Shown here piece after piece: positions 40,430 through 51,674 of a DNA stretch of 64,000 bases (positions are counted from its first letter, which is position 1; each line of letters starts with the position of its first letter). Location of the stretch: the NCBI RefSeq assembly GCF_043641665.1, contig NC_092203.1, forward strand, positions 7,052,067 to 7,116,066. Reading direction: 5' to 3'. Both the position numbers and the translations under genes were made by a program. A model generated the notes under the pieces. It made no database searches. It had not been told where the DNA came from and saw only the letters and a program-made list of their open reading frames with translations. The DNA is from Enoplosus armatus. Lineage: Eukaryota; Chordata; Actinopteri; Centrarchiformes; Enoplosidae.

Positions 40430-43400
40430 TCAGGCTTTGGCCACTTCATCCTCATTCTTGGGCTTTTCATCTTCATTCTCAGAGGAGGAGGAGGAGGAGG
40501 AAGAAGAAGAAGACGAGGAGGAGGAGGAGGAGGAAGAAGAAGAGGAAGAATCCTTATTTTTGGTCTTGGGTTTTTTCTTTTTAGTGTGGCTGTTGCTCTG
40601 TTGCTTCTCGGTAGCAACCTTCTTGGCTTTGATGGCCTCCATTTCAGGGGGTTTATCTGCTTCAGCAGTGGCATCTTCGGGGGCTTTGGGGGGAGTGGCT
40701 TTGTTGGAGGGGGCGCTTTCTTGCTTCACAAGGGCTTCATCTTTCACTTCTTCCTGCTGCACCTCATCCTTAGGCTTTTGCTGGTCTGCAAACAAGAAGA
40801 TGATCAGATCTTACAGGTTTCAAGCATAAACATATGTTTAGCATCCTCTTGGTCCTTCAGGCTTCCTTTAATCTGTGTGTGCTTCTGCGAGAGTGACCAA
40901 AAAAACACTGGACGAAGAAGTTATGTTTTCTTTTTTGTGATTGATTTGCTTGTTATAATCATTACACTCATGATCCCCACGTAGTGTTAAAATCAGGTGT
41001 GATTGCATGCAGTTACAGGGTGCAAAGTGACGACAACAGTCGAGTGCAGTTTAGTGGCACGGCTAGCTTTAAAGGAATCATTTGACATTTTGGGAAACCC
41101 GCTTACTGGCTCTCTGGCACGGAGTTGGATGAGATTGACACCACTCAAGATCAGACAGGAGAGTGGTATCCATCTTCTCATCTAACGAGAAAGTCTTGAC
41201 AAGAAAGCAAATGAGCGCATTTCCCAAAACTATTCCTCCAAAAAGTGACGTGTGAGTGTTAGATTTCAAGTTTAACTCTGCACGCAGCACCATTAACTCT
41301 ACTGTTGATTTTGAAAGAATATAAAGGTGTAAATCATATTGCATCCACATGACAACATTATTCTGTGAGGAGTGCCATCAAACTTAACTGCTTACACCTT
41401 TCTAGCTCTTTCAAATCTACAGAAGGGTCACATTTTTTCCTGTTGGAATGGAGCCAATTAAACTGTAAGACCAAACTGAAAGCATCTCAATAATCGATTC
41501 AGGTTTTTCTTGGCAGCAGAGATAAACTTTTTTTACGATCAGGTCACAGCAGGAACATGCTGAACCATTGTGATTTCATTTAAAGTTGTTTTTTTTTTTC
41601 GGATCCAGAACTTACCGCTTTCCACCGCCTCCTTTAATGAAAACTCCAAGCTGTCAGGGAAGAGGAGGATAAGTATGCTAACGTACCGAGTGGGAAACAG
41701 GTACACCATGCTTTAGTGCGTTCATGGTATTCCCTTAAACCATTTAAAGGACTAATTTGACATTTTGAGAAATACTCTCGCCAAGAAAGCGAATAAGTGT
41801 ATTTCCCGAAATGTCAAACTTTAAGCTACATTAGGTAAGATTTATGGACTACAGAGGAGCAGTCCGTCTCTACTAAACAAGAGAAAATGCTAGTCAGAGG
41901 TGAGTTACAGATTACTGGGCGGAGACGTGTCTGTACACAACAACACAATTTCATTAGACATCATACAAATGCTTTGACCATCCTCACCTGTCACTCTCAG
42001 CTGACATGCCGTGCATCAGTTGCTGGTAGTTATCGATCTCCGCCTCCAGCTTCATCTTAACACACAGCAGATTCTTGTTGACCTCCACGTGGCGCTCCAC
42101 CTCTGACCTCACCTCCCTCAGCTCCACCTCCAGGTCAAGTATCACCTGGTTGAGGGGGCCCAGGCGTTGACCGTACTCCACTTTGCTGCTCCTCAGGGCC
42201 TCCTCCAGATTGCGGATCTGAAAAGGACGACATCACGTGATTTTATTTAGGAGTTGTATTTTTGTCTTTGGATAACACACCAAAGAGACAAGACCTTCAA
42301 GAAACACAATAACAGATCACTGTGACTTCTCAGGAGCCTTGACCTTTTTCATGTTCACAGTTTATTTTGTTGTGCAAGAGCAGATCCAGGTGGCTCGTCA
42401 GACCACAGTGAGCCAGATAAAGAGTTTGTCTGGCTTCAAGCAGCCGGTTTACTATGTAATGACAGGGCAGTCAGGAATGCCTGTGAAGAGGACAGGTAGA
42501 ATAACACCCCTGCGGGCAGTGTTATTGATACATGACATGATAAAGGAAAGACTTTAGGACTTAAAAGACCAAATATTTTGTTCTTTTGCTCAAGGGTTTT
42601 AGGACTTTGCTTAAGGTCTGACTGGGATCTACTGTATGTCTGATGTCAGTCAGTTTTGCAAAAGCTGCAGTGTGATGATGTGAAAACATGGACAATGTTG
42701 ATGTTTTATATGTCAAAACGAGGCATCTACAAACTCAAGAATGAGCTTCCTATTAAATGTACAATAATGTACACGTGGTGTACTGTTACCGTGCTGTGCA
42801 GACTCTGGATCTTAATCTCCAGAGTTTGTTTCTGCTTGAGCAGATCCTTCAGCTCCGACTTTTCAGAATTCAAGATCTCACTGTTTTGGGCCTCCACCAC
42901 CTTGATGTTGTCAAACTGGAGAGGGGAAAAACAGGATGGAACTGGTGAGATAAGGAGAAGAAAAAAAGGACAATACGTCTGACTTTGGATCCTGGAGGTA
43001 CCTTGTTCTGGTACCACTCCTCGGTCTCCTTCAGGTTCTTCTTGGCTAGTTTATCGTACTGGCCTCGGATCTTGTTGAGAACCTCGGCCAGGTTGGAGTT
43101 CGGGGAGTCGATCTCCACCTTCACCTCAGAGTCCTTGATCTTCTCACGCAGGACAGCCACCTCCTACAAGAGCCACCGCGACAAGTTTGCCTCAGATTTG
43201 ACACAGTCCACTTGTGTTAGTTGATGTTGTCGTGTGTGTTTGTTTCCAGTCTCACCTTTTTGTGTTCCTGCTCGAGGCGAGCGAGCTCCTCCTTCACCAG
43301 ATCGATCTCTTTCTGTGTCTGCTCGCGTTTCAGCTTGGAATTCTCAATGGTCTTCTTCAGATCCTCCAGGTCTTTTTCTAATTCCTTCCGTGACCTTTTC

Positions 43401-44212
43401 TCATCGTCCAGCCTGCACACACGGGGAGGAACCCAACAATGACCCACACAAACACCACCGACTCTCAGTGCTGTTAGTGTGCGAGTACTAAACTATTATT
43501 GTGCCATTTTCTGAGCCCCATCTTTCTCAAAAAAAGTCATCTTTTTTATAATCTAGATTACATGAAACTCACTTGTTCTTGAAGTCCTCAGTAGCCAGAT
43601 TGGCGTTGTCATTCTGGAGTATCAGCTTGGCGTTGTCCATGGTGATGTCTTTGATCTATGTGACAGGATGTAAAATATTTTAGGATCATTATTTGGGAAC
43701 ATTTATTCAAAGCATTTTCTCATATTTCATGAAAAATGTGCTCTGTGTGGAATATCAAAGACCCCAAATACATTTGAGTTAATCTTATATTTTCATTCCA
43801 ACAAATAATTAAATAAAGAAATCTGGAGACCAACCTGCTTCTTGAGCTCATCCAGGGGTTTCTCAACCTCATCCCAGTCGCGTCCCTCGGGCGCTTTCCT
43901 CTTGGCCAAAATCTCATCAATCTGCTTCTGCAGATCGTCGTTTTCCTTCTCCAGCTTCCTCACGGTGCCCAGGTAGCCGGACAGACGGTCGTTCAGACCC
44001 CGCAGTGTCTGCTTGTCGTCCGCTGGGGCGGCAGGAGCTGCAGCAGCGGCAGGAGCGGCGGAAGCGGCAGGCGTTGCAGGAGCGGCGGGAGCGGAGTCTC
44101 TTTTGGGCTCGTTGCGCAGGACGTTACGCAGCCCCTCCAGGCTCGACACGGACGCCCTGGAGCCTCTTCCCCCTGCTCCTCCAAACATGCTGGCGGCGGA
44201 GTTTGAAGGCAT
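40430..44212 (-). CDS. Type I (acidic) keratin-like intermediate filament protein with poly-Ser tail
   Basis: This is a 508-aa cytoplasmic filament protein in eight exons: 44212-43835, 43655-43573, 43412-43256, 43163-43002, 42915-42790, 42217-41988, 41650-41616 and 40785-40430 (1527 nt). The head (1-72) has an Ala/Pro run. The coiled-coil rod starts at LNDRLSGYLGTVRKLEKEN (about 73) and includes EVLNKIRGQYDKLAKKNLKE and KMKLEAEIDNYQQLMHGM (ends about 375). The helix-termination motif, normally close to TYRRLLEGE in type I keratins, is degenerate here. The tail is about 130 residues: Lys/Glu/Ala/Pro-rich, then KKKKPKTKNKD, 23 consecutive Ser codons (40549-40481) and an acidic end. Keratin 18 is the closest type I relative that I can name, but hagfish-thread-keratin-gamma-like genes of fish are an alternative. 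It is divergently paired with the type II gene at 44589, the partner needed for obligate heteropolymers. The ATG at 44212 lies about 90 nt downstream of a TATA box. Confidence 0.88.
41077..41232. repeat. Inverted-repeat element in keratin intron 7
   Basis: It opens with TTTGACATTTTGGGAAAC and closes with CGCATTTCCCAAAAC, a terminal inverted repeat. The inside matches the family at 49031 (TTGGATGAGATTGACACC, TCTTCTCATCTAACGAGAAA). It looks like a deleted foldback element. Confidence 0.55.
41756..41818. repeat. 63-bp hairpin, minimal foldback element in keratin intron 7
   Basis: The left arm TTTGACATTTTGAGAAATAC (41756-41775) pairs with the right arm GTATTTCCCGAAATGTCAAA (41799-41818) at 17 of 20 positions, enclosing a 23-nt loop. 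It is the collapsed terminal-repeat form of the element at 41077 and 49031. Confidence 0.7.
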
Positions 44213-44588
44213 GCTGGCTGCTGGATGTGAGAGCGCTGACAATAACAGAGAGAGATCCAGACTGCAGAGTCACCTGATGGATGTGATGGGTTCAGGTGGG
44301 TTTTATACCTGTTTTTTACGCATGAATCCGCCCCCAGTGGAGCCATTGGCTCTAGGTGACTTGGACCAACTGGTGCAGAGTCGAAATTCAAGTATTTCAT
44401 GTCGACTTTTTTATTTTTCTCTCTGTGATGTTGCACTTGTCCTCTTTTGATTGGACGCGTGCAGAGTTTTGGGGAGGTGATGGGTGGTTCTTGTCCACCT
44501 TAAAAGCAGGTGATCCGGAGGTGTGCGGGTACCTTCACCGCTCACCTGGTCAGCCTCCAGATCTCAGCTCGCTGTTACAAGCTGCAGG
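44213..44588. promoter_or_regulatory. Shared divergent promoter of the type I/type II keratin pair
   Basis: Only 376 bp separate the two start codons. For the minus-strand gene a canonical TATAAAA box lies at 44307-44301, which would place transcription start near 44275. For the plus-strand gene a weaker TTAAAAG box lies near 44498, about 90 nt before its ATG. The compact head-to-head layout suggests co-expression of filament partners. Enhancer content cannot be judged by eye. Confidence 0.65.
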
Positions 44589-47500
44589 ATGTCGAAAGCA
44601 AGAGACTACAGCAGCCAGTCCTACTCCCCCGGGAGCTCCGGACCGGCCAAGAGCTACCCGACCAACAACAAAATCGACCCGTCGGGGAAATCCAGGGAGA
44701 AGGACGACATGGTGGGACTCAACGACAAGTTCGTCAGGCTGATTGACAAGGTTTGTAAATTATATTATTATTATTAATTATAATTATTCATTAAGTAATG
44801 AATTTATTCATGTATAAATGAATACATACTCAAAACATAAAGAAAAGTGTAAGAACAGTTCATATATTTTACGTTTCCTTATTTTAGTTTTAGTATGAAA
44901 TATTCCAATTATTTAATATAATTCAATATGTTTGTGTATTTTGTCCTTCAAATTCTTAGTCATGTCTTTTGTTTGTTGTGTCCCTTTACTTTGTCATTCA
45001 CTCATTTGAACCAATGCAACATTTCAGAATCAGTCTTAAAAGCAGATCAATGTTCAGTACAAGCTCAAAGTAAAGACTTCGTGGAGGATAGTGTTTCTTA
45101 AAGCTGTTTCTATCCTGGAACATGACTTCCTCCAGCAGCCTCTGTCTAATTATGTGACCTGAGGCCATGAAAAGTGTCTCCTTTTGCAGGCTTCACTTCA
45201 TGTACAGAATGGTGGAGGTACATGTAGGGCGCCACCTTGTGGATGATAAGATAACTTTAAGTCTGAGGTCTAGAAAGGTCATCAGTCTGTCAACATAACC
45301 TGAAATATACATAGACTCAATGTACAGTTTTGCTTTTTTGAGCAAAATGGGTGAAAACAAGATAGATTGATGATAATATATGTAAAACATGGCATCTAGC
45401 TACAGTATAGCTATAGTATAACATTATTCTGTCTTAGGTGAAAAACCTGGAGGATGAGAACAAAAAGCTCGACACGAAGCTGAAGATCCTCAAGGGGCAG
45501 GAGGACTACGACGGGAAAATCGACGACATCGTCAAGCTGCTGGAGAGCGAGATGGAGCAGCAGATCGAGAATCTGCTCCACGACCACGAAAAACTGCAGG
45601 ACGAGCTGCTCAAGAACCAGGAGGAGTTGAATGACACCAAGGAGAGGTCAGCAGGTCACAGCGTAGTTGATTTGATTTCATGATTTCTCTTCAAGGACAA
45701 TGTTTAGACCCACATGTGTTACAAGAGTTTTCCACAGCCGCGAACACAGTATACAAGGACTGTAAACTATGCCAGTTACGTCATTATTGACACAAATTCA
45801 TTTTTCTATTGCTTTCAGGTATGAGGATGAGTTGCAAAAGAAAGCTGAACTGGAGAATGAGTTTATCATCAATAAAAAGGTACTGTAAGCTTCTTATGCT
45901 GCTTATTTATTCAAACATTTAGAAACATAGTGAAAACTCATAAATCCACTAATTTCCCAAGTTTGAAATACATTTGGGAAAAAATTCAGGTAACTGAAAT
46001 CTGTTATTTTGTAGATATTAAACAGTGGCTATATTACAATATTGTGGAAGCAATTTCTTCACTGTCTGCCACCTGGGCGTCTCTACACTTATGTGTATGT
46101 GTGTTTAATGTGTGTGTAACAGAACGCAGATGAAGGTCACATGGATACAGTAGATCTGGCTCTGGAGCTGGAGGACCTGATGGGAAAACTGGACTTCCTC
46201 AGGGTTGGCTATGATGAGGTAGTGATGGCCAATTGTAACAATATCTGCTTTTATACAATAGTGCAACATCCACTTTAAAATGAAGTGAAATAAACACATT
46301 TGGGGCTGATAGGTCTTTGGGGTTATGTGAGAGAAAAAAGGTCAGCAAACACTGTACAGGACAACAGGTCATAAAATATAGTGGAAAGGACTGTAAGGCA
46401 TCAGACTAACTTACTCTGTTGTACTCACGTCTGCCCCCTGCAGGAGATCAAGGAGCTGGAGTCACAGGTCCAGAACGAGACAGTGATCTTACGTGACAGC
46501 AGTAAACGGTCTCTGGACATAGACGACATCATCAAGGGTGTCAAGAATCAGTATGCCAACATGGCCAACCGCTCCAGAGAGGAAGCCGAGCAGTGGAACC
46601 AGAAAAAGGTGAGGAAAAGGAGGATTATACCCAGGGACGACCACTAAATATTATGAAATGTATAGTATGTGAGGCCAGATACTGTTGAAAAAAATGATTC
46701 ACATTCGGCTGTTTTCTCACATCTGTAGATGGATGCCATGGTCTTAAGTGCAGGACAGCGTGAGCAGGAAGTGCGCGATATAAGGAGGGACATCTCAGAC
46801 ATGCTGCGCCTCATCCAGAGACTCAACGGTGACCTGGAAGCTCTCATAAGGAAGGTAATTCAACACTCCCAGAGTTCAGGCCTCGGCACACACCTTGTCC
46901 ATCCAACCAGCCTCTGATCTTCTCTTCTTCCCTCTGTTTTCTTGTTAGGAAGAGTCCCTGAAGAAGGAAATCAGTGACTTAAGGACAGAAGGTGACAACA
47001 ACCTGGAGAGGGCCCGGGAGGACATCAACCAGCTGGAGGAGGCCTTGAGGCGGGCCAAGCAGGACTTGGCTGGACAGATCCGCGAGCACCAAGAGCTGCT
47101 GAACCTCAAGCTGGCCCTGGATATCGAGATCGCCACCTACCGCAAGCTGCTGGAGGGCGAGGAGCAGAGGTACGTGAGTAGTGGGGATTCGGGGGTGAGA
47201 GCACGTCAATATGCATGAGCTTCTATTCAGTGCATTCCCTCATGTCTCTGTATGTTATAATATACCACGATGCATTCATGCTCACACTAACAACTGTCTC
47301 TGCTCCATCTCTGTGAAGAATGAACGACCTCATGCGCCACGCAGGTGAGAGTCATCCTGTTACTATTTCTGAAATTAGCAGCCCTAAAGAATGTACTGAC
47401 ATGGCATTTCTGGGTTCATTTGGTCGCTTTGAGGTGTATTTTACTTGCTTACCACTGATACTGGAAAAATATTAACATACACTGCTATAGCTTGATAGGA

Positions 47501-48206
47501 GAACATTTTAAATGAGCTAAAACGGTGGTTCCCAAACCTTTTGGCTTGTGACCCCTCACTGTCTGTGGGGTTAAATATGTAAGTAAATTTGTCAAATAAA
47601 TGTGGTGGAGTAAAAGGTACATTATTTCCCTCTGAAATGTACTAAAGTACAGTACTTGGGTAAATGTACTTAGTTACTTTACACCAGCCTCCTAATGTAC
47701 ACTTTTTGTTAAAGAAACTAGCCTGTGTCTTCTCTATCAGGAGGTTGTTGAAAAGAATTCTGGGAAATGTAGGAAAGGTAGACAAAGAAGGTTTAGAGGT
47801 TCACAAAACCTACATTAAATATAATTATACTATATAAAATAGTATTTAAAAAAAATGCACACCATAATAAACAAAAACAAAAAGCTGCATCCATTTCACA
47901 CTTTCTCATGATTGATTCATGTGTTGTGTTGCACTAAAATCAAACCTTTCTTTCGCTCAGATTTCTAAAAACAAACCAACCAATCCAAGTCCTTACTTGC
48001 ACGCAGACGTTCACCTGCCACTGAAGCAACACCTGCCAAAGAAGCCACGAGCCCCAGAACCCTCCGTCATCCCTGCAACCACCTTTATCCCGGAAGACAC
48101 CGATATCCCGCCGGAGTGCCCTGTCTCCAAGAAACGCCTGCTGATCCGGGTGGAGGTGGAGGCGGGCCGAGTCGTGTCCGAAAGCTCCCATTACACTGAA
48201 GACTGA
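44589..48206 (+). CDS. Type II (basic) keratin, K8-like
   Basis: This is a 421-aa intermediate filament protein in nine exons: 44589-44750, 45438-45646, 45819-45879, 46123-46218, 46444-46608, 46729-46854, 46949-47169, 47319-47344 and 48007-48206 (1266 nt). The short Ser/Tyr-rich head begins [13 protein letters not shown]. The rod opens with [20 protein letters not shown] (type II pattern) and closes with [18 protein letters not shown]. The tail ends [20 protein letters not shown], similar to the keratin 8 and desmin C-terminal block. It should pair with the adjacent type I keratin. The last exon has two possible acceptors. The one at 48006 restores the long tail; a pyrimidine-rich one at 47960 gives a stop after two codons (357 aa). 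The long form is preferred because its tail is conserved in the family. Thread-keratin-alpha-like identity remains possible. Confidence 0.88.
47575..47690 (+). repeat. Interspersed repeat fragment (AAGTACAGTACTTGGGTAAA type)
   Basis: It contains GTGGTGGAGTAAAAGGTACA and GGGTAAATGTACTTAGTTAC, close to a very common fish repeat as I remember it. It lies in the last intron of the type II keratin gene. Confidence 0.45.
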
Positions 48207-48336
48207 CTGGCACTGTCACCCCTGCGTCTGCAGCATTACAGTATATCCGCAAAATGTGAATTAAAAGACTTCAGATTAAGCTAAATTAAGTTAAATTAAA
48301 CGCTTCACGAATGGTCCTGAAAGTGACTTTTAATGC

Positions 48337-48342
48337 AATAAA
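48337..48342 (+). terminator. Poly(A) signal of the type II keratin gene
   Basis: AATAAA lies about 130 nt after the TGA at 48204-48206. Another hexamer lies near 48630 and could be used alternatively. Confidence 0.65.
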
Positions 48343-50618
48343 TGGTAGAGTGAGTCCAACAATAGCTTCTTGGCAGGTTGAACGTTTTTCCAAGAAACCG
48401 TGATTGAAATTGGAGACATTTTGTTGATGTTAAGCTGTGTTTTTGAAAAGATTTTCTTATCTTTGTTTGCATTTGCAAGGACTTGTGGTGTTTCTGGTGC
48501 TATCAGTGTGTTCTTTCAGTTTTCTTGCAGCTATTTCTCTCATGCCTTTGTGAGCGAAATATGAATAAGATTGCATCTTTGTGAAAAGGAAAACCACCTA
48601 TCTAACAAAAAGGTTTCTTAATTTAGTGAACAATAAAATGAGGAACTTGTGGGATCGAGCAGGTGGTTAAAGGAGTGTTTCTGTTAATATCAGGAAGGAC
48701 ATACACAAAGATAATGTTACCTAGAATCACAAGAGGTGATTAAGGGGATAAGGGGAAGCAAACATGGATCTTGGGTAACAACTGCATGCTTGAAATGGCT
48801 TTTAATTTTCTGAATACAAAAACAAACCTGAAAAGCTGTTTACTTTTTGATGGTTCTCTTTCTTGCCCCTTTGTAAGTAATCACAAGGAAATCAGAAGAC
48901 ATTACAGAGTTTACTGTTAGGGTGACAAGTATTCACACTGACATACATTTAATAAATAAAGCAACAGCAATTATATGTCTGCTCTCTTTCTCTGTCACAC
49001 ACACAAAGACTATAGTTACTTAAAGAAATATTTTGACATTTTGGGAAATATGCCAAGAGTTAGATAATAAAAACCACTCTCTTTGGCTGTGCAGTTAATA
49101 TGTCGCTGGAGCCAGGAGATGGTTAGCTTAGCTTAGCATAAAGAATGGAAAGAGGGGGAGACAGCTAGCCTGGCTCTGTCCAGTGGTACCCTTTAAAATG
49201 TACTTATTAACAATATGTATATCGTTTGTCACATAATCCCAAATAAAACGGCAAATTGACATTTTCACACTACACATATTAAACAACCAAGATACTACCT
49301 GTTAATTACGTTTTGGAGGTGCTGGTAGGCAGATTTGTCCCCTTTGGGGATGGCCAGGCTAGCTGTTTCCCCCTGTTTCCAGTCTTTTTGCTAAGCTAAG
49401 CTAGCAGGCGGCTGGATCCAGTTATATACTAAACGAGTAGACATGTGAGGGGTATTAATCTTCTCATTTCACTCTCGGAGTTCGGGAACAGTGTGTTTGT
49501 TGGATGAAACAGGTCAGAGGCTTTCTACTTGATAAAGATAGCAGTCGGTCATGAGGAGCCCAACAGTTTCGCCCTGTCTTCCCTCCTCCTCCTCCTCTCC
49601 CGGTTCTCCTCTGTCTTCCGGACACATGCGAACACAATATATCCGATATGGAAAACACACTGGAACATGGCTTAGCAAGGCAACACAGACAAAAGACACA
49701 CAGGCAGTGTACCCTGACCCCATGATATCCCATCTCTCCTAATGTCCCACAGCAGGTCAGACCTTGTTTGCGCTTTAATTTGATTAAAGTCTGCTTTTCC
49801 TCTTCAGCTCGCCTTTGCTGACTCTCTTTTCCACCCACATACTGTATGTACACATGTAAAACCACACTTTGATTAGGGAAACAAATAGCATGACATATAT
49901 TCTGTGTTTAATCAAGCCTCAAATAAAAATCTCATTTCCCTTGAATGGATCTTTACAGCAAATAAAACTTTTAGTCTTCAAATACAAGTATTTGGAAGCA
50001 GCAGATGTTTCTCTGAAGCACAAGCCTGCTTTTACAACATTTAATCTTCCTGTAACAGTTTATCTAAATATGGCAGAAACTGGAAACTCATTTCCAACTT
50101 TAACATGTTTTCCACCACGTCTCCTAATCTCCTCATGTCTTGTAGATGTATTACGGACTGTGGATGCATCCCATCCTCAGCTTGCATACCAGTATATAGA
50201 TAAACACTAGTGAGGGAAGAAGGAGTAAACACTGCAGGAAGGTGGGTGACAGATGTAGAAAATCTACAAGCGGTTAAAGTGAGCAGGCAGCACAAAGAGA
50301 AACTGTACGTCTCTGAGTGATATTTATAGGATGCACACTGATACAAGGGTAGTTTAATTTAATCTTTCTATAATGTTATCATTGTGAGAATTTGCTTAAC
50401 ATCATTAGCAATGTCAATGTGAGCATGTTAGCATGCTGGTGTTAGCATTTTCTGAGCCTAATTCGCCTCCCAGAGCCGCCAACATCCTGTACGCTTTTAA
50501 AGAGCATTTGGACTGGATGTATTTCTCATGGGGAGGATTGATTTTAACATTACCAACGCAGGTCAGGTCATCATTTCCTGCATAATTATCTTCATAAATA
50601 GTATTCATCAGTATTTTC
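48343..50618. other. Region between type II keratin and gpbar1
   Basis: No coding exon is recognisable. It holds keratin 3' sequence, the foldback element at 49031-49490, a small repeat fragment near 50418, and probably the gpbar1 3'UTR on the minus strand. Confidence 0.55.
49031..49490. repeat. Large foldback (inverted-repeat) element
   Basis: The left side reads TTTTGACATTTTGGGAAATA, then GGTTAGCTTAGCTTAGCATA and GACAGCTAGCCTGGCTCTGT (to about 49180). The right side carries the same blocks inverted: CCAGGCTAGCTGTTTCCCCC and TTTGCTAAGCTAAGCTAGC at 49349-49410. Arms of about 70 bp or more flank roughly 165 bp. No transposase is encoded. This is a member of a common percomorph family by memory; name unknown. 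Confidence 0.7.
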
Positions 50619-51674
50619 TCAGACTGCGACCTCCTCTGATCCCTGCGTCCTTCGCCCCCATCTGTCTCGGAGTTTCTGGAGAAGTTTGTATGCAGGATCT
50701 GTATACTGCCTGTTTACCAGGCCGAGCACCAGCGGCACCACCGCCATGCTTCCAATGCCAGTGCACGACAGCACGATGTGAGTGGTGGAGCTCCACTTGG
50801 TGTCACTGATCAAGAACGCTATGCAGACGTGCATGTAAATGAGGTAGGGAACCCAGCATGCGAGAAAGGTCAGCGACACTGCCACTACGCAGCGAGTGTA
50901 CCGCAGGTTCAGCCTCTGCTCTCGGTCTGACGCCTGACTTCCCCGCTCCACTGAACGATGGAGGCGACAAATGTCCTTCAGCTGGCCTCGGGTGATCCAT
51001 AAAACACGGCCAGTCATGCCAGCGATGGTAAGAATAGCAGGTAAGACGAGTCCATACACCTCCAAGTAGATAAAAGCGTTGGGGAACACGCGCCTGTACG
51101 AGCAGCAGGTGGTTCCATTTGTTGAGCAGTTTGAAAGTGGCGTTGTCTTTTGGCTATTTGCACAACAGTCGTTCCAATCTGGCCCTGTCCAGTTATTCCA
51201 CCCAAAAGCAGGTAGAGAAGCGTACAGGAGCGGTGGCGTCCACACTACAAGCAATGTCAGAGGGAAACTGCGATGCATCCACAGGTTGCTGTAATGCAGG
51301 GGGTCGACGATGCAAATGTAGCGCTCATAGTGGACCATTACCAGGTTGAAAAGGAACGCCAGGAAGAGGAAGTTCGGGAAGATGTGAGCCACAAGGCAGG
51401 AGCTAAAAGTTAGCTCCCGGTTCAGGCCCATTAATGGTATGAAAGGCAGCGCCACGCCCGTGCACAAATCTGCCACTAACAGGCTGAGGAAGAAGTAGTT
51501 GGGCGTGTTGTGGAGCCGCCGGTTCCAGACGATGCCTAAGATGATGACGAGGTTGGCCAGGATGATGGAGGTCGACAGCGGGATGGTGATGGCGTAGATT
51601 AGCTGCTCCCCAGAGAGCAGAGCATGGGAGTCGTTGCTGTCCATCATCTGTGAAATCTGCAGACTTCCTCCCAT
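50619..51674 (-). CDS. gpbar1: G protein-coupled bile acid receptor 1 (TGR5)
   Basis: This is a class A GPCR of 351 aa encoded in one exon. Stretches shared with human GPBAR1 are LYASLPAFGWNNW at TM4/ECL2, YLEVYGLVLPAI in TM5, RGQLKDICRLHRSVERG in the third loop and an ERY triplet (HYERYICIV) at the end of TM3. TM7 has LGLVNRQYTDPAY instead of NPxxY. The receptor couples to Gs and responds to bile acids, raising cAMP. The second extracellular loop is longer and Cys-rich (DWNDCCANSQ, NGTTCCSYRR) than in human, as I recall. A splice acceptor (AG at 51714-51713) lies 38 nt upstream of the ATG at 51674, so a 5'UTR exon is expected. Two more in-frame ATGs (codons 10 and 11) follow. Its place between arpc2 and aamp matches human 2q35. 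Confidence 0.92.
   Translation of the reverse strand: MGGSLQISQMMDSNDSHALLSGEQLIYAITIPLSTSIILANLVIILGIVWNRRLHNTPNYFFLSLLVADLCTGVALPFIPLMGLNRELTFSSCLVAHIFPNFLFLAFLFNLVMVHYERYICIVDPLHYSNLWMHRSFPLTLLVVWTPPLLYASLPAFGWNNWTGPDWNDCCANSQKTTPLSNCSTNGTTCCSYRRVFPNAFIYLEVYGLVLPAILTIAGMTGRVLWITRGQLKDICRLHRSVERGSQASDREQRLNLRYTRCVVAVSLTFLACWVPYLIYMHVCIAFLISDTKWSSTTHIVLSCTGIGSMAVVPLVLGLVNRQYTDPAYKLLQKLRDRWGRRTQGSEEVAV

Noticed and set aside
40437..40829. Plus-strand Glu-rich frame of 130 codons
   Set aside because: It is the antisense of the poly-Ser tail exon of the type I keratin; low-complexity complement, no independent support.
47750..47770. TTCTGGGAAATGTAG, a ZNF143-like motif
   Set aside because: It lies in an intron near interspersed repeats with no promoter context, so it is more likely chance or repeat-derived.
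47961..48191. Reading the type II keratin last exon from [12 protein letters not shown] onwards
   Set aside because: The exon-8 donor leaves phase 1, which makes that frame unreachable from the acceptor at 47960; the in-phase tail starts at 48007.
49464..49865. 133-codon minus-strand frame
   Set aside because: It overlaps the end of a foldback repeat, has no family likeness and shows irregular composition.
50041..50346. 101-codon minus-strand frame downstream of gpbar1
   Set aside because: No recognisable domain; probably 3'UTR or intergenic.
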